The notes: generated by a model not told the origin, from the letters alone. 64,000 nt of DNA from an uncultured Barnesiella sp. (GCA_944320015.1 CALUFO010000001.1:248001-312000); one strand, 5' to 3'; shown: positions 1 to 8,514, counted from the first letter of the stretch. A program made the numbers and translations.

Positions 1-2
1 CC

Positions 3-335
3 GGCGGTAAATTCCCCTTGTGGCTCACCCCCGACCAAGTGGCCGTGCTGCCGATCAGCGCCAAGTTCAACGACTATGCCCAACAGGTGGTAAGCGAGCT
101 GGCCGAGCAAGATATACGCGCTTTTGTCGATGACAGAAACGAAAAAATAGGGCGGAAAATTCGTGACAACGAGTTGAAAAGAATACCTTATCTGCTCATT
201 GTGGGCGAAAAAGAAGCCGAAAATGGTGAAGTTTCTGTAAGAAAACAGGGCGAAGGTGATAAAGGTTCGATGAAAATTGCTACCTTTGCCGCAAATTTAA
301 ATGCAGAAGTAGAAGAATTACTCAAAGAATGGTAG
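3..335 (+). CDS. thrS: Threonine-tRNA ligase, C-terminal part (gene begins before the window)
   Basis: The open frame enters from the left edge reading [10 protein letters not shown] and runs to a stop at 335. It is the anticodon-binding domain of class II threonyl-tRNA synthetase, which charges tRNA-Thr. Family landmarks are the segment [13 protein letters not shown] and the later run of [20 protein letters not shown], followed by the usual short tail. Only about 110 residues of a roughly 640-residue protein are present, so the catalytic core cannot be judged. It lies 5 nt upstream of infC, the standard thrS-infC-rpmI-rplT arrangement, so cotranscription is likely. Confidence 0.95.
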   Translation, partial: GGKFPLWLTPDQVAVLPISAKFNDYAQQVVSELAEQDIRAFVDDRNEKIGRKIRDNELKRIPYLLIVGEKEAENGEVSVRKQGEGDKGSMKIATFAANLNAEVEELLKEW

Positions 336-340
336 TCTGA

Positions 341-922
341 ATGGATAAAAAACCACAACCGCAACCGCAGAACAACAGGCCTAACAAGTCTGCTCCTGCG
401 AAAAAAAATGATATAAAAGACCAGTACCGTGTGAACGAACGTATCCGTGCGAAAGAGGTGCGTTTGGTGGGCGACAATGTAGAGCAAGGCGTATATACGA
501 TACAAGAGGCGATACATCTGGCCGACGAGCAAGGCCTCGATTTGATTGAGATTTCGCCCAATGCCGTGCCGCCGGTGTGCAAAATCCTGGACTATCAGAA
601 ATTCCTCTATCAGCAGAAAAAACGGCAGAAGGAACAAAAAGCCAAATCGACGAAAGTCGTCGTGAAGGAGATTCGTTTCGGGCCGCAAACCGACGACCAC
701 GACTACAACTTCAAGTTGAAGCATGCCATCGGGTTCCTCAACGAAGGAGCAAAAGTAAAGGCATATGTCTTTTTCAAAGGCCGTTCGATTCTTTTCAAGG
801 AGCAGGGCGAGGTGTTGTTGCTGCGTTTTGCCAACGACTTGGAAGACTACGGAAAAGTAGAGATGATGCCGGTTCTCGAAGGCAAACGCATGATTATCAT
901 GATAAGCCCGAAGAAAAAATAA
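341..922 (+). CDS. infC: Translation initiation factor IF-3
   Basis: IF-3 binds the 30S subunit, monitors initiator tRNA pairing and prevents premature 50S joining. The 193-residue product has a charged N-terminal extension rich in Lys, Pro and Gln (about residues 1-28). The IF3 N domain follows ([15 protein letters not shown], then [19 protein letters not shown]), then a Lys-rich linker helix and the C domain ([21 protein letters not shown]). The start is an ordinary ATG five bases after the thrS stop, not the rare AUU of enterobacteria, so the E. coli type of autoregulation by start-codon discrimination is not evident. Confidence 0.97.
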   Translation: MDKKPQPQPQNNRPNKSAPAKKNDIKDQYRVNERIRAKEVRLVGDNVEQGVYTIQEAIHLADEQGLDLIEISPNAVPPVCKILDYQKFLYQQKKRQKEQKAKSTKVVVKEIRFGPQTDDHDYNFKLKHAIGFLNEGAKVKAYVFFKGRSILFKEQGEVLLLRFANDLEDYGKVEMMPVLEGKRMIIMISPKKK

Positions 923-973
923 TTAGCGATAGGACAAACTATTCATTCAATTATAAAATTAAAATTTAGTAAA

Positions 974-1171
974 ATGCCAAAGATTAAAACTAATTCCGGT
1001 GCCAAAAAGAGGTTCGCCCTTACCGGAACAGGAAAAATCAAGAGAAAACATGCTTACAAAAGCCACATTCTGACGAAGAAGACCAAGAAGCAAAAGAGAA
1101 ACCTCACCCACATGACTACCCTCAAGACAGTCGATGTGAACAATGTAAAAGCATTGCTGGGTCTGAAATAA
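974..1171 (+). CDS. rpmI: 50S ribosomal protein L35
   Basis: The 65-residue basic protein begins [21 protein letters not shown] and contains the L35 signature of Lys/Arg-rich segments ([20 protein letters not shown]). L35 is a late-assembling large-subunit protein. It sits between infC and rplT as in most bacteria. The 51-nt gap to infC is AT-rich, without a Shine-Dalgarno sequence, as expected in Bacteroidota. Confidence 0.97.
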   Translation: MPKIKTNSGAKKRFALTGTGKIKRKHAYKSHILTKKTKKQKRNLTHMTTLKTVDVNNVKALLGLK

Positions 1172-1294
1172 GATTCTACGGGTTTCAAAAGTTTTCTCAC
1201 AAACAAAAGAGTAGTTTCAAAATTTATTAACCGAATGTTTTTAGCTTGAAGTTTACCTTGAACGGTAGCGCTAACATTCAAAACAAGAAAAACT

Positions 1295-1639
1295 ATGCCA
1301 AGATCAGTAAATCACGTTGCTTCAAGAGCAAAAAGAAAAAAAATTCTTAAACTTACCCGCGGTTATTATGGTTCGCGTAAAAACGTGTGGACCGTTGCCA
1401 AAAACACATGGGAAAAAGGTTTGACCTATGCTTATCGCGACCGCAAAAACAATAAACGCAACTTCCGCGCATTGTGGATTCAACGTATCAATGCCGCCGC
1501 GCGTCTCGAAGGCATGTCTTACTCCAAACTGATGGGAGCTATTCATAAAGCCGGAATCGAAATCAACCGTAAGGTGCTTGCCGATTTGGCCATGAACAAC
1601 CCCGAAGCTTTCAAGGCTATTGTCGAGAAAGTAAAATAA
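1295..1639 (+). CDS. rplT: 50S ribosomal protein L20
   Basis: The 114-residue product starts [20 protein letters not shown] and carries the long basic N-terminal helix and globular C-terminal domain of L20 ([20 protein letters not shown]). L20 binds 23S rRNA early in 50S assembly and in several bacteria represses its own operon. The 123-nt gap after rpmI could hold a control element, but I could not define a convincing structure. A terminator follows at 1670-1704. Confidence 0.97.
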   Translation: MPRSVNHVASRAKRKKILKLTRGYYGSRKNVWTVAKNTWEKGLTYAYRDRKNNKRNFRALWIQRINAAARLEGMSYSKLMGAIHKAGIEINRKVLADLAMNNPEAFKAIVEKVK

Positions 1640-1669
1640 GTGAAAGACTATCACTCTGTTTTCATAGAA

Positions 1670-1704
1670 ATAGGGGGTTCCCACAGGATACCCTCTATTT
1701 TTTT
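1670..1704 (+). terminator. Rho-independent terminator of the infC-rpmI-rplT operon
   Basis: The arm ATAGGGGGT pairs with ATACCCTCTAT through a 9-nt loop with one G-U wobble, and the 3' arm runs into seven T residues. It lies about 30 nt after the rplT stop. Confidence 0.8.
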
Positions 1705-1713
1705 GTGAAAAAA

Positions 1714-1745
1714 TTTGGTTTATTCAAAGTATTTGATTAGCTTTG
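1714..1745 (+). promoter_or_regulatory. Bacteroidota-type promoter of the small RNA downstream of rplT
   Basis: TTTG at 1714-1717, a 20-nt spacer and TAGCTTTG at 1738-1745 fit the Bacteroidota consensus TTTG-N19-21-TAnnTTTG. It begins right after the rplT terminator, so it should drive an independent transcript starting near 1750. Confidence 0.75.
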
Positions 1746-1749
1746 TGTC

Positions 1750-1979
1750 AAAGAGAAGAGAAAGCCCGGTCGTATCAGAGTAGATTGGGAAACTCATCAA
1801 AAATTATGAAATGCCGAGACACGCTTTCCGCCCCAATGGCGGGCCACGCCTTTCGAGGTATGCTTAGCACGGTGGATTACAAAGGAGCGGAGGCCCTCAA
1901 ATCCTGTCTTTCGGAGTTTCATCGCATCCTTTGGTACGACCCCTTATATAGCCCGGCCTTTATAGAGTCGGGCTTTTTT
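1750..1979 (+). ncRNA. Putative Bacteroidales-1 RNA
   Basis: A transcription unit of about 230 nt is bounded by a near-perfect Bacteroidota promoter and a strong terminator, and lies directly downstream of rplT. This is the published context of the Bacteroidales-1 RNA motif: Bacteroidales only, alternate-consensus promoter, terminator end, next to the L20 gene. The one long frame inside (1743-2015) begins inside the -7 promoter element and has no protein-like features. The RNA family is assigned from position and boundaries; I could not align it to a covariance model. Its function is unknown. Confidence 0.65.
1950..1979 (+). terminator. Rho-independent terminator of the small RNA
   Basis: AGCCCGGC pairs with GTCGGGCT across a 9-nt loop (one G-U pair) and is followed by a run of T to 1979. 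Confidence 0.8.
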
Positions 1980-2042
1980 CTATTCTGTCTTTTATCCCTA
2001 CCAGTTTTCTACTGAACCGATTTCTTGTTTGAAGTGCGACTA

Positions 2043-2160
2043 TTTGGAATAAAATTGTACCTTTGTAGTCGAAAGCCGGAGAGGCGGTTCGCAGAACCTT
2101 TTTCCGGTGGCCGCATAGGGGTGGCCTTTTGTTGTCGATTTACAAAAATATAGAGTTGTC
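2043..2160 (+). promoter_or_regulatory. Promoter-like box and structured leader upstream of the DUF1599 gene
   Basis: TACCTTTG at 2058-2065 matches the -7 box; the TTTG candidate at 2043-2046 is too close (11 nt), so the -33 assignment is weak. The leader can form a nested hairpin: GCCGGA near 2075 with TCCGGT, enclosing GGTT/AACC. A GGTGGCC sequence is then repeated after 7 nt and is followed by TTTT. This could be a structured 5' UTR, an attenuator or a short RNA. Confidence 0.4.
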
Positions 2161-2712
2161 ATGGCCGATACTGTCGCACAATTTGAACATGTGATTTCCA
2201 TTTGTCGGGAGCTTTTTATCAAGAAGTTGAAAGATTACGGAGCCTCGTGGCGCATCATGCGCCCGCAGTCGCTTACCGATCAGATTTTTATCAAGGCGAA
2301 GCGGATAAGGAGCATCGAGACAAAAGGCGAGAGCAAGATCGACGAGGATATTCGCTCGGAGTTTATCGGCATTGTCAATTATGGGATTATCGGTTTGATT
2401 CAACTGAGTCTCGGCTACTCCGATACGGAGGACATCGATAACGAAAAGGCGTTGGCGTTGTACGACAAATTTATGACCGAGACCAAAACCCTGATGTATG
2501 CCAAAAACCACGACTATGACGAGGCGTGGCGCAGTATGCGCATCAGTTCCTATACCGATTTGATATTGACAAAGATTTGCCGCACCAAACAGATCGAAGA
2601 CAACGATGGCAAAACTCTCGTGTCGGAGGGGATAGATGCCAATTATATGGATATGATCAACTACTCGCTGTTTGGCCTTATAAAGATAGAATATGGAGAA
2701 CAAGACAATTAA
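2161..2712 (+). CDS. DUF1599 domain protein (tandem repeat)
   Basis: The 183-residue soluble protein is built from two related halves. The first has [20 protein letters not shown] followed by [10 protein letters not shown]. The second has [19 protein letters not shown] followed by [10 protein letters not shown], and each ends in an N-Y-G/S-I/L-F/I-GL-I segment. This duplication is the DUF1599 family pattern; the molecular function is not established, though the family has been grouped with nucleotide-modification-associated domains. The gene overlaps the next frame by 20 nt, so the two are probably cotranscribed and perhaps translationally coupled. Orthologues sit beside tpiA in many Bacteroidales. 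Confidence 0.85.
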   Translation: MADTVAQFEHVISICRELFIKKLKDYGASWRIMRPQSLTDQIFIKAKRIRSIETKGESKIDEDIRSEFIGIVNYGIIGLIQLSLGYSDTEDIDNEKALALYDKFMTETKTLMYAKNHDYDEAWRSMRISSYTDLILTKICRTKQIEDNDGKTLVSEGIDANYMDMINYSLFGLIKIEYGEQDN

Positions 2713-4933
2713 AGAGAAACGAGAAACCACGTTGACGAAATGGCTTGTTTTTCTGTCCCGCCTGATTGTGGGTGGAACGTTTGTTTTTTCGGGGTTTGTG
2801 AAAGCCATCGACCCTTACGGGACTGTTTATAAGTTCCAAGATTATTTCTCGGCTTTTCACCTCGAATTTTTCTCCTCTTTTGCCATGCTGTTTTCGGTGG
2901 CGCTCTCGGTCATTGAGTTCCTGCTGGGAGTCCATTTGTTATTCGGGTCATATCGCAAGTCCACCCCGCGGCTCATCTTCCTTTTCCTTTGTGTGATGAC
3001 TCCGGTCACGCTCTATCTGGCGATAGCCAATCCTATTGACGATTGCGGCTGCTTCGGCGATGCGATTCATTTGAGCAACTGGGCCACCTTTTTCAAAAAT
3101 GTGGTATTGCTGGGGCTTACCGTGTTTTTGGAGTATCGTAACAGTTATTTGCGTCCATTGTATAACCCGCAGGTACAATGGGTCACAGGGCTATATTCGC
3201 TGTTGTTTGTCTTTTGCTTTTGCTATATAGGAGTCAATTATCAACCCTTTCTCGATTTTCGTCCCTACAAGATAGGCGTGAACATTCCCGAGGCATTGGC
3301 GGCCGACGAACTGAACCGGGAGTTTGTGTTTGTGTATGAAAAATCGGGAGAACGCCGAGAATTCTCGTTGGATAACCTCCCGTCGGAAGAGGAAGGGTGG
3401 AATTTTGTCGACCGTTACGAAAAACCGCTTTCGAACCAGACTCCGGCCACTCCGGTGATAGACGACTTCACCATTTATCGGGGAGCGACCGATATTACCG
3501 AAGATATTATTTATGATGAGAATTATCATATACTTTTGTTGTCGCCCGACCTTGAAAAAGCCGATGATAGCGAAGTAGACCGCATCAACGAACTGTATGA
3601 CTATTGTGTCGAGTGCGGTTACGATTTCGCTTGTGTGACAGCCTCTATGCCGCAAGGCGTGGTCGCTTGGCAGGAGAATACAGGTGCGGAGTATCCTTTC
3701 TACTTTATGGATAAAACCACCATACGGACCATCGCCCGTGGAAACCCCTGTGTGTTGCTGTTGAAAAACGGGACGATACTCAGGAAAACCGCTCCATCGC
3801 AATTGCCCGACGAGACATTACTTTCCCAGCCTTTGGATAAACTCGTGTATGGGCACCCCGAGTCTTATCGACCCGAGCGTCGTATATGGGCTATCGTCCT
3901 GCTATATGCGATACCTATGCTCTTGCTGTTGCTGACCGAGAAAACCGTGGTGATGATTTTGGGGCGAATCAGGCAGTGGAGGCTCAACCGCATTCGCCGG
4001 AGAAGAAGAAAAAGAGACGAAGAACAACGGCAAGTCGAGTCGGGGACAGCGACCGGTACCGCGGCGTCTGAATCGAAGTCCGGAGCCTCGGGAGAACCGA
4101 CGGCGCCCCCCGAGACGGATACCAATCACGATGAAAAAGAAAAATTATATAACTATCAACCCATAAAATTATTGAATATGAGAAAAAACATTGTAGCAGG
4201 AAACTGGAAAATGAACACCACCCTGCAAGAAGGTGTAGCTTTGGCTAAGGAAATCGACGCTGCGTTGGCCGGTAAAACGACCAAATGCGATGTAGTTATC
4301 GCCACTCCGTTTACCCACTTGGTTTCGGTGGTGAATGCTATCGATACCAATCGCATCGGAGTAGGCGCCGAGAACTGCGCCGACAAGACCGAAGGCGCTT
4401 ATACCGGCGAAGTTTCGGCCAAAATGGTAGCCTCGACGGGTGCGAAATATGTCATTCTCGGCCACTCCGAGCGTCGTGCCTATTATCACGAGACACCCGA
4501 AATTTTGAAAGAAAAAGTGATGTTGGCTCTGGCCAATGGTTTGACGCCTATCTTCTGCATTGGCGAAGTGTTGGAAGAACGCGAAGCCGGCAAGCACTTC
4601 GACGTGGTGAAAGCCCAAGTGGAAGAGTCGTTGTTCAATCTCTCGGCCGAGGATTTCGGTAAAATCGTGTTGGCCTACGAGCCGGTTTGGGCTATTGGTA
4701 CAGGTAAAACCGCTACTGCCGACCAAGCACAAGAAATCCATGCCTTTATCCGCAAGACTATCGCCGACAAATACGGCAACGAGGTAGCCGAGAACACGTC
4801 GATACTCTATGGCGGAAGCTGCAAACCCAGCAATGCGGCCGAACTCTTTGCTAAACCCGATGTAGACGGAGGACTCATCGGTGGCGCTGCGTTGAAAGCC
4901 GATTCCTTCATGGGCATTATTACAGCATTCTGA
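2693..4933 (+). CDS. DoxX-like membrane protein continuous in frame with triosephosphate isomerase
   Basis: One uninterrupted 746-codon frame covers two proteins normally encoded by adjacent genes. Residues 1 to about 190 form a DoxX/MauE-like membrane unit with several hydrophobic helices and a DDCGCFGD motif. An extracytoplasmic region of about 200 residues follows, then another membrane helix (near [17 protein letters not shown]), then a very basic, Pro/Ser/Thr-rich cytoplasmic tail. Residues 496-746 are a complete TIM. The linker at 4120-4177 has no stop. A single-base insertion or deletion in its A-runs would bring a stop within about 10 codons. So this is either a true fusion, two genes read separately through an internal start, or an assembly indel. 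DoxX-like proteins are proposed in membrane redox roles; the role here is unknown. Confidence 0.75.
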   Translation: MENKTIKEKRETTLTKWLVFLSRLIVGGTFVFSGFVKAIDPYGTVYKFQDYFSAFHLEFFSSFAMLFSVALSVIEFLLGVHLLFGSYRKSTPRLIFLFLCVMTPVTLYLAIANPIDDCGCFGDAIHLSNWATFFKNVVLLGLTVFLEYRNSYLRPLYNPQVQWVTGLYSLLFVFCFCYIGVNYQPFLDFRPYKIGVNIPEALAADELNREFVFVYEKSGERREFSLDNLPSEEEGWNFVDRYEKPLSNQTPATPVIDDFTIYRGATDITEDIIYDENYHILLLSPDLEKADDSEVDRINELYDYCVECGYDFACVTASMPQGVVAWQENTGAEYPFYFMDKTTIRTIARGNPCVLLLKNGTILRKTAPSQLPDETLLSQPLDKLVYGHPESYRPERRIWAIVLLYAIPMLLLLLTEKTVVMILGRIRQWRLNRIRRRRRKRDEEQRQVESGTATGTAASESKSGASGEPTAPPETDTNHDEKEKLYNYQPIKLLNMRKNIVAGNWKMNTTLQEGVALAKEIDAALAGKTTKCDVVIATPFTHLVSVVNAIDTNRIGVGAENCADKTEGAYTGEVSAKMVASTGAKYVILGHSERRAYYHETPEILKEKVMLALANGLTPIFCIGEVLEEREAGKHFDVVKAQVEESLFNLSAEDFGKIVLAYEPVWAIGTGKTATADQAQEIHAFIRKTIADKYGNEVAENTSILYGGSCKPSNAAELFAKPDVDGGLIGGAALKADSFMGIITAF
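4178..4933 (+). CDS. tpiA: Triosephosphate isomerase (own start within the larger frame)
   Basis: From ATG 4178 the 251-residue product is a full-length, ordinary TIM that interconverts dihydroxyacetone phosphate and glyceraldehyde 3-phosphate. Visible landmarks are NWKMN (catalytic Lys, residue 11), GHSERR (catalytic His), [11 protein letters not shown] (catalytic Glu and hinge loop), YGGSCKPSN and LIGGAAL (phosphate loop). The bases just before the ATG are AT-rich (AAATTATTGAAT), resembling typical Bacteroidota initiation regions, which favours independent initiation here. The upstream frame is nonetheless open, so a DoxX-TIM fusion can also be made. A long hairpin follows the stop. Confidence 0.9.
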   Translation: MRKNIVAGNWKMNTTLQEGVALAKEIDAALAGKTTKCDVVIATPFTHLVSVVNAIDTNRIGVGAENCADKTEGAYTGEVSAKMVASTGAKYVILGHSERRAYYHETPEILKEKVMLALANGLTPIFCIGEVLEEREAGKHFDVVKAQVEESLFNLSAEDFGKIVLAYEPVWAIGTGKTATADQAQEIHAFIRKTIADKYGNEVAENTSILYGGSCKPSNAAELFAKPDVDGGLIGGAALKADSFMGIITAF

Positions 4934-4951
4934 TAAAATAGATTTTTGTGT

Positions 4952-4991
4952 AGGCTGCAAAAGTGAGAATAAATTCTTATTTTTGCAGCCT
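4952..4991 (+). terminator. 19-bp hairpin after tpiA with an embedded promoter -7 box
   Basis: Arms 4952-4970 and 4973-4991 pair over 19 bp (two G-U wobbles) around a 2-nt loop. The 3' arm contains TATTTTTG at 4978-4985, a good -7 box. The element may end tpiA transcription and also start the SPOR-folE-tRNA segment. The -33 box is poor (GCTG at the expected spot) and the T-run after the stem is interrupted. Confidence 0.5.
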
Positions 4992-5017
4992 CACTGTTTT
5001 GAACCAAATTATAGGCT

Positions 5018-5521
5018 ATGCGCGACACACTTCTTTTGATATTAGGATTGGCGATGCTCGGTTGGGCAAGCGGAATAGAAGCCCAAATCGCAGTCTCGGA
5101 CACCTCGATTGTACAATATCTCGAACGCCCCGAAACAGGCGGACGGGTAAAAGTCGAGCAACCGGCCGAGTTGGCCAAGCGGGTAAGTCGAGCCGAAGGA
5201 GTGATCAAATACGACGGCGACAAAGGCTACGCCCAGTCGTCGGGATTCCGCATACAAGTCTTTTCCGACAACGATTACCGCACTGCCAAAAACAATGCGT
5301 TTTACAAGGAGGGGCTCATTCGACAAGCCTTCCCCGACTTGGAAACCTATGTGACCTTTACATCGCCTTTCTGGCGATTGCGGGTGGGTGATTTCCGCTC
5401 GTATGAAGAAGCCGGCAACGCATTGATGCAATTGAAAAAAGAGTTCCCGCAAATGGCTCGGGAAATGCGGGTCGTGAGGGATAAAATACAAATACAGATA
5501 CATCAGGGATTTACAGAATAA
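5018..5521 (+). CDS. Secreted SPOR-domain protein
   Basis: The 167-residue protein has an N-terminal signal peptide (hydrophobic LLLILGLAMLGWASG, likely cut near residue 23). A C-terminal SPOR domain covers about residues 75-160 (SGFRIQVFSDNDYRTAKN, then FWRLRVGDFRSYEEAGNAL). SPOR domains bind denuded glycan strands at the division septum, so a periplasmic envelope role is likely. It follows tpiA by about 85 nt and precedes folE by 2 nt, so it is cotranscribed with folE. Confidence 0.85.
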   Translation: MRDTLLLILGLAMLGWASGIEAQIAVSDTSIVQYLERPETGGRVKVEQPAELAKRVSRAEGVIKYDGDKGYAQSSGFRIQVFSDNDYRTAKNNAFYKEGLIRQAFPDLETYVTFTSPFWRLRVGDFRSYEEAGNALMQLKKEFPQMAREMRVVRDKIQIQIHQGFTE

Positions 5522-5523
5522 CA

Positions 5524-6132
5524 ATGGAGGAAGCCAAAGACATGAGTCCGGAAGAGCAGCAACGTGTGTGCCGCGAACTGGCCGAACACTACCGGGCTAT
5601 TATTTCTTTATTGGGCGACGACCCCGACCGGGAAGGATTGCGAAAAACCCCCGAACGCGCCGCCAAAGCAATGTTGAAATTGACAAAAGGGTACCGACAG
5701 TCGGCACAGGAGATTATCTCGTCGGCCATATTCGAGCATACAGGATCACGCATTGTCATTGTACGCGACATCGAGTTCTATTCGTTTTGCGAGCACCATT
5801 TACTGCCTTTCTTTGGGAAAGTCCATGTAGGCTATATCCCGAATGGAAAAATTGTCGGCCTCAGCAAGGTCGCCCGTCTCGTCGAGGTGTTTGCCCGCCG
5901 GTTCCAAGTACAAGAGCGGCTCACGGCTCAAATATGCCAAAGTCTCTCCGAAGCATTGGCCACCGAAGGTGTCATCGTTATGGTAGAAGCCCGTCACCTC
6001 TGCATGCAAATGCGTGGTGTCGAGAAGCAAGGAGCTGTCACGGTAACCTACGATTGCACCGGGAAATTTGAAGAAGAAACATGGCGAAGAGAATTTTATT
6101 CGTTGCTCGGGAAAAATTCCAATGTACAATAA
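5524..6132 (+). CDS. folE: GTP cyclohydrolase I
   Basis: The enzyme converts GTP to 7,8-dihydroneopterin triphosphate, the entry step of tetrahydrofolate synthesis. The 202-residue length is normal. Visible motifs are DPDREGLRKTPERAAKA, the zinc and active-site segment EFYSFCEHHLLPFFGKVHVGY, GLSKVARLVEVFARRFQVQE, and a second zinc cysteine in HLCMQMRG. It starts 2 nt after the SPOR gene stop, giving an operon. A tRNA cluster follows from its own promoter. Confidence 0.97.
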   Translation: MEEAKDMSPEEQQRVCRELAEHYRAIISLLGDDPDREGLRKTPERAAKAMLKLTKGYRQSAQEIISSAIFEHTGSRIVIVRDIEFYSFCEHHLLPFFGKVHVGYIPNGKIVGLSKVARLVEVFARRFQVQERLTAQICQSLSEALATEGVIVMVEARHLCMQMRGVEKQGAVTVTYDCTGKFEEETWRREFYSLLGKNSNVQ

Positions 6133-6197
6133 CATTCTATGACTCAAATGTTAACTATCGAAGAATACATTGCCCGATGAAAAAAATGGTAAAACCT

Positions 6198-6229
6198 CTT
6201 GCATAAATCGAAAAGTAAAGTTATCTTTG
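6198..6229 (+). promoter_or_regulatory. Promoter of the tRNA cluster
   Basis: CTTG at 6198-6201, a 20-nt spacer and TATCTTTG at 6222-6229 place the transcript start a few bases before the first tRNA at 6241. Confidence 0.7.
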
Positions 6230-6240
6230 CACTCGCAAAT

Positions 6241-6316
6241 GCGAAAATAGCTCAGTTGGTAGAGCACAACCTTGCCAAGGTTGGGGTCGCGGGTTCGAGT
6301 CCCGTTTTTCGCTCCA
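6241..6316 (+). tRNA. tRNA-Gly (anticodon GCC), copy 1
   Basis: The acceptor stem GCGAAAA pairs with TTTTCGC. The T arm reads GCGGGTTCGAGTCCCGT and the anticodon loop TTGCCAA gives GCC. CCA is encoded. The sequence is identical to the second copy at 6364. Confidence 0.95.
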
Positions 6317-6363
6317 CAATCGGAAAGCGTTCCGAGTGAAAAATAAAGTTGAAATCTTGAAAT

Positions 6364-6439
6364 GCGAAAATAGCTCAGTTGGTAGAGCACAACCTTGCCA
6401 AGGTTGGGGTCGCGGGTTCGAGTCCCGTTTTTCGCTCCA
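6364..6439 (+). tRNA. tRNA-Gly (anticodon GCC), copy 2
   Basis: This is a base-for-base repeat of the first tRNA-Gly with encoded CCA, 47 nt downstream of it. The tandem duplication probably raises dosage of this glycine acceptor. Confidence 0.95.
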
Positions 6440-6461
6440 TCGGTATCTCTTCGATGGCTAT

Positions 6462-6546
6462 GCCCAGGTGGCGGAATTGGTAGACGCGCACGTTTCAGGT
6501 GCGTGTGTCGAGAGGCATGCAGGTTCGAGTCCTGTTCTGGGCACCA
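6462..6546 (+). tRNA. tRNA-Leu (anticodon CAG)
   Basis: This is an 85-nt class II tRNA with a long variable arm. The acceptor stem GCCCAGG pairs with TCTGGGC, the anticodon stem is CACGT/GCGTG and the loop TTCAGGT gives CAG. CCA is encoded. Confidence 0.93.
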
Positions 6547-6570
6547 AGAAAAGAAGTAGAGATACCGTAT

Positions 6571-6654
6571 GTCCGGGTGGTGGAATTGGTAGACACGCTA
6601 CTTTGAGGGGGTAGTGGGCGTTGGCTCGTGTGAGTTCGAATCTCATCTCGGACA
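6571..6654 (+). tRNA. tRNA-Leu (anticodon GAG)
   Basis: This class II tRNA has acceptor stem GTCCGGG pairing with CTCGGAC, anticodon stem CTACT/GGTAG and loop TTGAGGG, giving GAG. Unlike its three neighbours the 3' end is followed by CTA rather than CCA, so maturation needs the CCA-adding enzyme. Confidence 0.92.
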
Positions 6655-6659
6655 CTATA

Positions 6660-6707
6660 TAAAAGAGGTCGGTAACCTGCAAGGCTATCGACCTCTTTTG
6701 TTTTTTT
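6660..6707 (+). terminator. Terminator of the tRNA cluster
   Basis: AAAAGAGGTCGGTA pairs with TATCGACCTCTTTT around a loop of about 11 nt and is followed by a T-rich tract. The AT-rich flanks on both sides could also make it work for recJ on the opposite strand. Confidence 0.85.
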
Positions 6708-6792
6708 CTTATCTCCGTCCATAAAAATGGGGGTAGCGGAAAATCAGTGGTGATTCACATATGAATACTTCTTCCGCCCCGTAGGAGTGAAG

Positions 6793-8514
6793 CTATTCCG
6801 AGGGTTGTATGTCTTTGATGAGGAGTTGTATGGCGCCGCTGTTGTGGGTGTTCTCTTCGATGGTGTAGCAAATGTCGAATGGCTTTCCCGCTTTGATATG
6901 GGCAAAATGGCGGCTCATATTGAAGGCGATTCCGTTCATGATGTTTTTCGATTTGCTATCGACCAATTCCAGTTTCACATGTTCGTTTTTCTTTCCCACG
7001 AGTCGGCTTGTTCCATAGTCGGTTACGCGTCGTGTACAGAAAATGGGTTTTTGGTTGCCGGGCCCGAAGGGGTTGAACTGTTTCAACAGGGCGAAGAACT
7101 CGGGTGTGATTTCGTTGAAATCGATTTCGGTATCGATGTCGATTTGCGGCACTGTCTGTTCCGGAAGGATATGTTTGGCGACATGCTCTTCGAAACGGGC
7201 GGTGAACTCTTTGATGTGCTCTTCTTTCATCGACAGGCCTACTGCGTAGGTGTGCCCGCCGAAGTTTTCGAGCAGGTCGCGGCACGACTCTACCGCTTTG
7301 TAGATGTCGAATCCTTGTACCGAACGTGCCGAGCCGGTGGCCAGCCCGTCGGAGAGGGTGAGAACGACCGATGGACGGTAATATAGCTCGGTGAGCCGCG
7401 AGGCTACGATCCCGATAATGCCTTTGTGCCAATCTTTGTTGTAGATGACAATCGATTTACGGTGGTCGATGTCGATATGTTCTTCCAATATTCGGCTGGC
7501 TTCTTCGGTGATGCGTTTGTCCAGTTCCTTGCGGTCTTCGTTGTATTGGTCTATGTTTTGGCTTTTTTCGAGGGCTCCCGCCATATCTTTGGCTACCAGC
7601 AAATCGACGGCTTCTTTGCCCGATTGCATGCGACCCGAGGCGTTGATACGCGGCCCGATTTTAAAGACAATATCGCTGATTGTAATGTTTTTGTTGTTTA
7701 GCCCGCATACTTTTAATATGCCCCGGAGTCCCATGCTGGGATTGGAGTTGAGTTGTTTGAGCCCGTGGTAAGCGAGAATGCGGTTCTCTCCTGTGATAGG
7801 CACGATGTCCGAGGCGATGCTCACGGCCACGAGGTCGAGCAGAGGTTCGAGGTCGGTGGTTATATCGATGCCGTTGTTGAGGGCGAAGCCTTGCATGAAT
7901 TTGTAGCCTACGCCGCACCCCGAGAGGTGTTTGTAGGGGTAGGGCTCGCCGTCGAGCTTGGGGTTGAGTATAGCCACTGCGTCGGGCAGCTTGTCGTCGG
8001 GCATGTGGTGGTCGCAGATGATAAAATCTATGCCTTTGCTTTTGGCGTAGGCGATTTTTTCTACGGCTTTTATCCCGCAGTCGAGCGCGATGACGAGGGT
8101 GATTCCGTTTTTGGCGGCATAGTCGATGCTTTTGTCCGAGATGCCATAGCCCTCTTCATAGCGGTCGGGGATATAGTAGTCGAGCCCCGAGTAGTAGTTT
8201 TGTAAAAATTTATATACCAGCGACACGGCTGTTGTCCCGTCCACGTCGTAATCGCCATAAATCATAATTCTTTCTTTACTCCCTAATGCGCGATTGAGTC
8301 TCAACACTGCTTTTTCCATATCTCTCATTAGGAACGGGTCATGGAGATCGGACAGCTGGGGCTTGAAGAACTTCTCCGCGTCGGCGGTCGAAGTCACCCC
8401 TCGTTGAGCGAGCAGTTTACAGAGAGCGGGGACCCGGGGGTATCGGGCCTCTAATTTCTGTGCTGCTTGTTGTTCGTCTGATGTAAGGGGTAAGTAATTC
8501 CATTTACTTATCAT
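6793..8514 (-). CDS. recJ: Single-stranded-DNA-specific exonuclease RecJ
   Basis: RecJ is a 5'-3' ssDNA exonuclease used in recombination and mismatch and base-excision repair. The 573-residue length is normal. The DHH phosphoesterase core is clear: GDYDVDGTTA (Asp 88, 90, 92), LDCGIK, then CDHHMPDD with the DHH triad near 168-170. The DHHA1 part contains RINASGR and later GSARSVQGFDIY and GGHTYAVGLS, followed by the OB-fold C-terminal region. The start is the ATG at 8514. A possible terminator lies just downstream, pairing the GGCGGAA and TTCCGC tracts near 6735-6783. Confidence 0.96.
   Translation of the reverse strand: MISKWNYLPLTSDEQQAAQKLEARYPRVPALCKLLAQRGVTSTADAEKFFKPQLSDLHDPFLMRDMEKAVLRLNRALGSKERIMIYGDYDVDGTTAVSLVYKFLQNYYSGLDYYIPDRYEEGYGISDKSIDYAAKNGITLVIALDCGIKAVEKIAYAKSKGIDFIICDHHMPDDKLPDAVAILNPKLDGEPYPYKHLSGCGVGYKFMQGFALNNGIDITTDLEPLLDLVAVSIASDIVPITGENRILAYHGLKQLNSNPSMGLRGILKVCGLNNKNITISDIVFKIGPRINASGRMQSGKEAVDLLVAKDMAGALEKSQNIDQYNEDRKELDKRITEEASRILEEHIDIDHRKSIVIYNKDWHKGIIGIVASRLTELYYRPSVVLTLSDGLATGSARSVQGFDIYKAVESCRDLLENFGGHTYAVGLSMKEEHIKEFTARFEEHVAKHILPEQTVPQIDIDTEIDFNEITPEFFALLKQFNPFGPGNQKPIFCTRRVTDYGTSRLVGKKNEHVKLELVDSKSKNIMNGIAFNMSRHFAHIKAGKPFDICYTIEENTHNSGAIQLLIKDIQPSE

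Noticed and set aside
1743..2015. 90-codon frame in the small RNA region
   Set aside because: Its start lies within the promoter -7 box and the frame runs through the terminator stem; an RNA gene explains the segment better.
6241..6439. Tandem repeat as a possible mobile or CRISPR repeat
   Set aside because: Both units fold as complete tRNA-Gly with CCA and need no other explanation.
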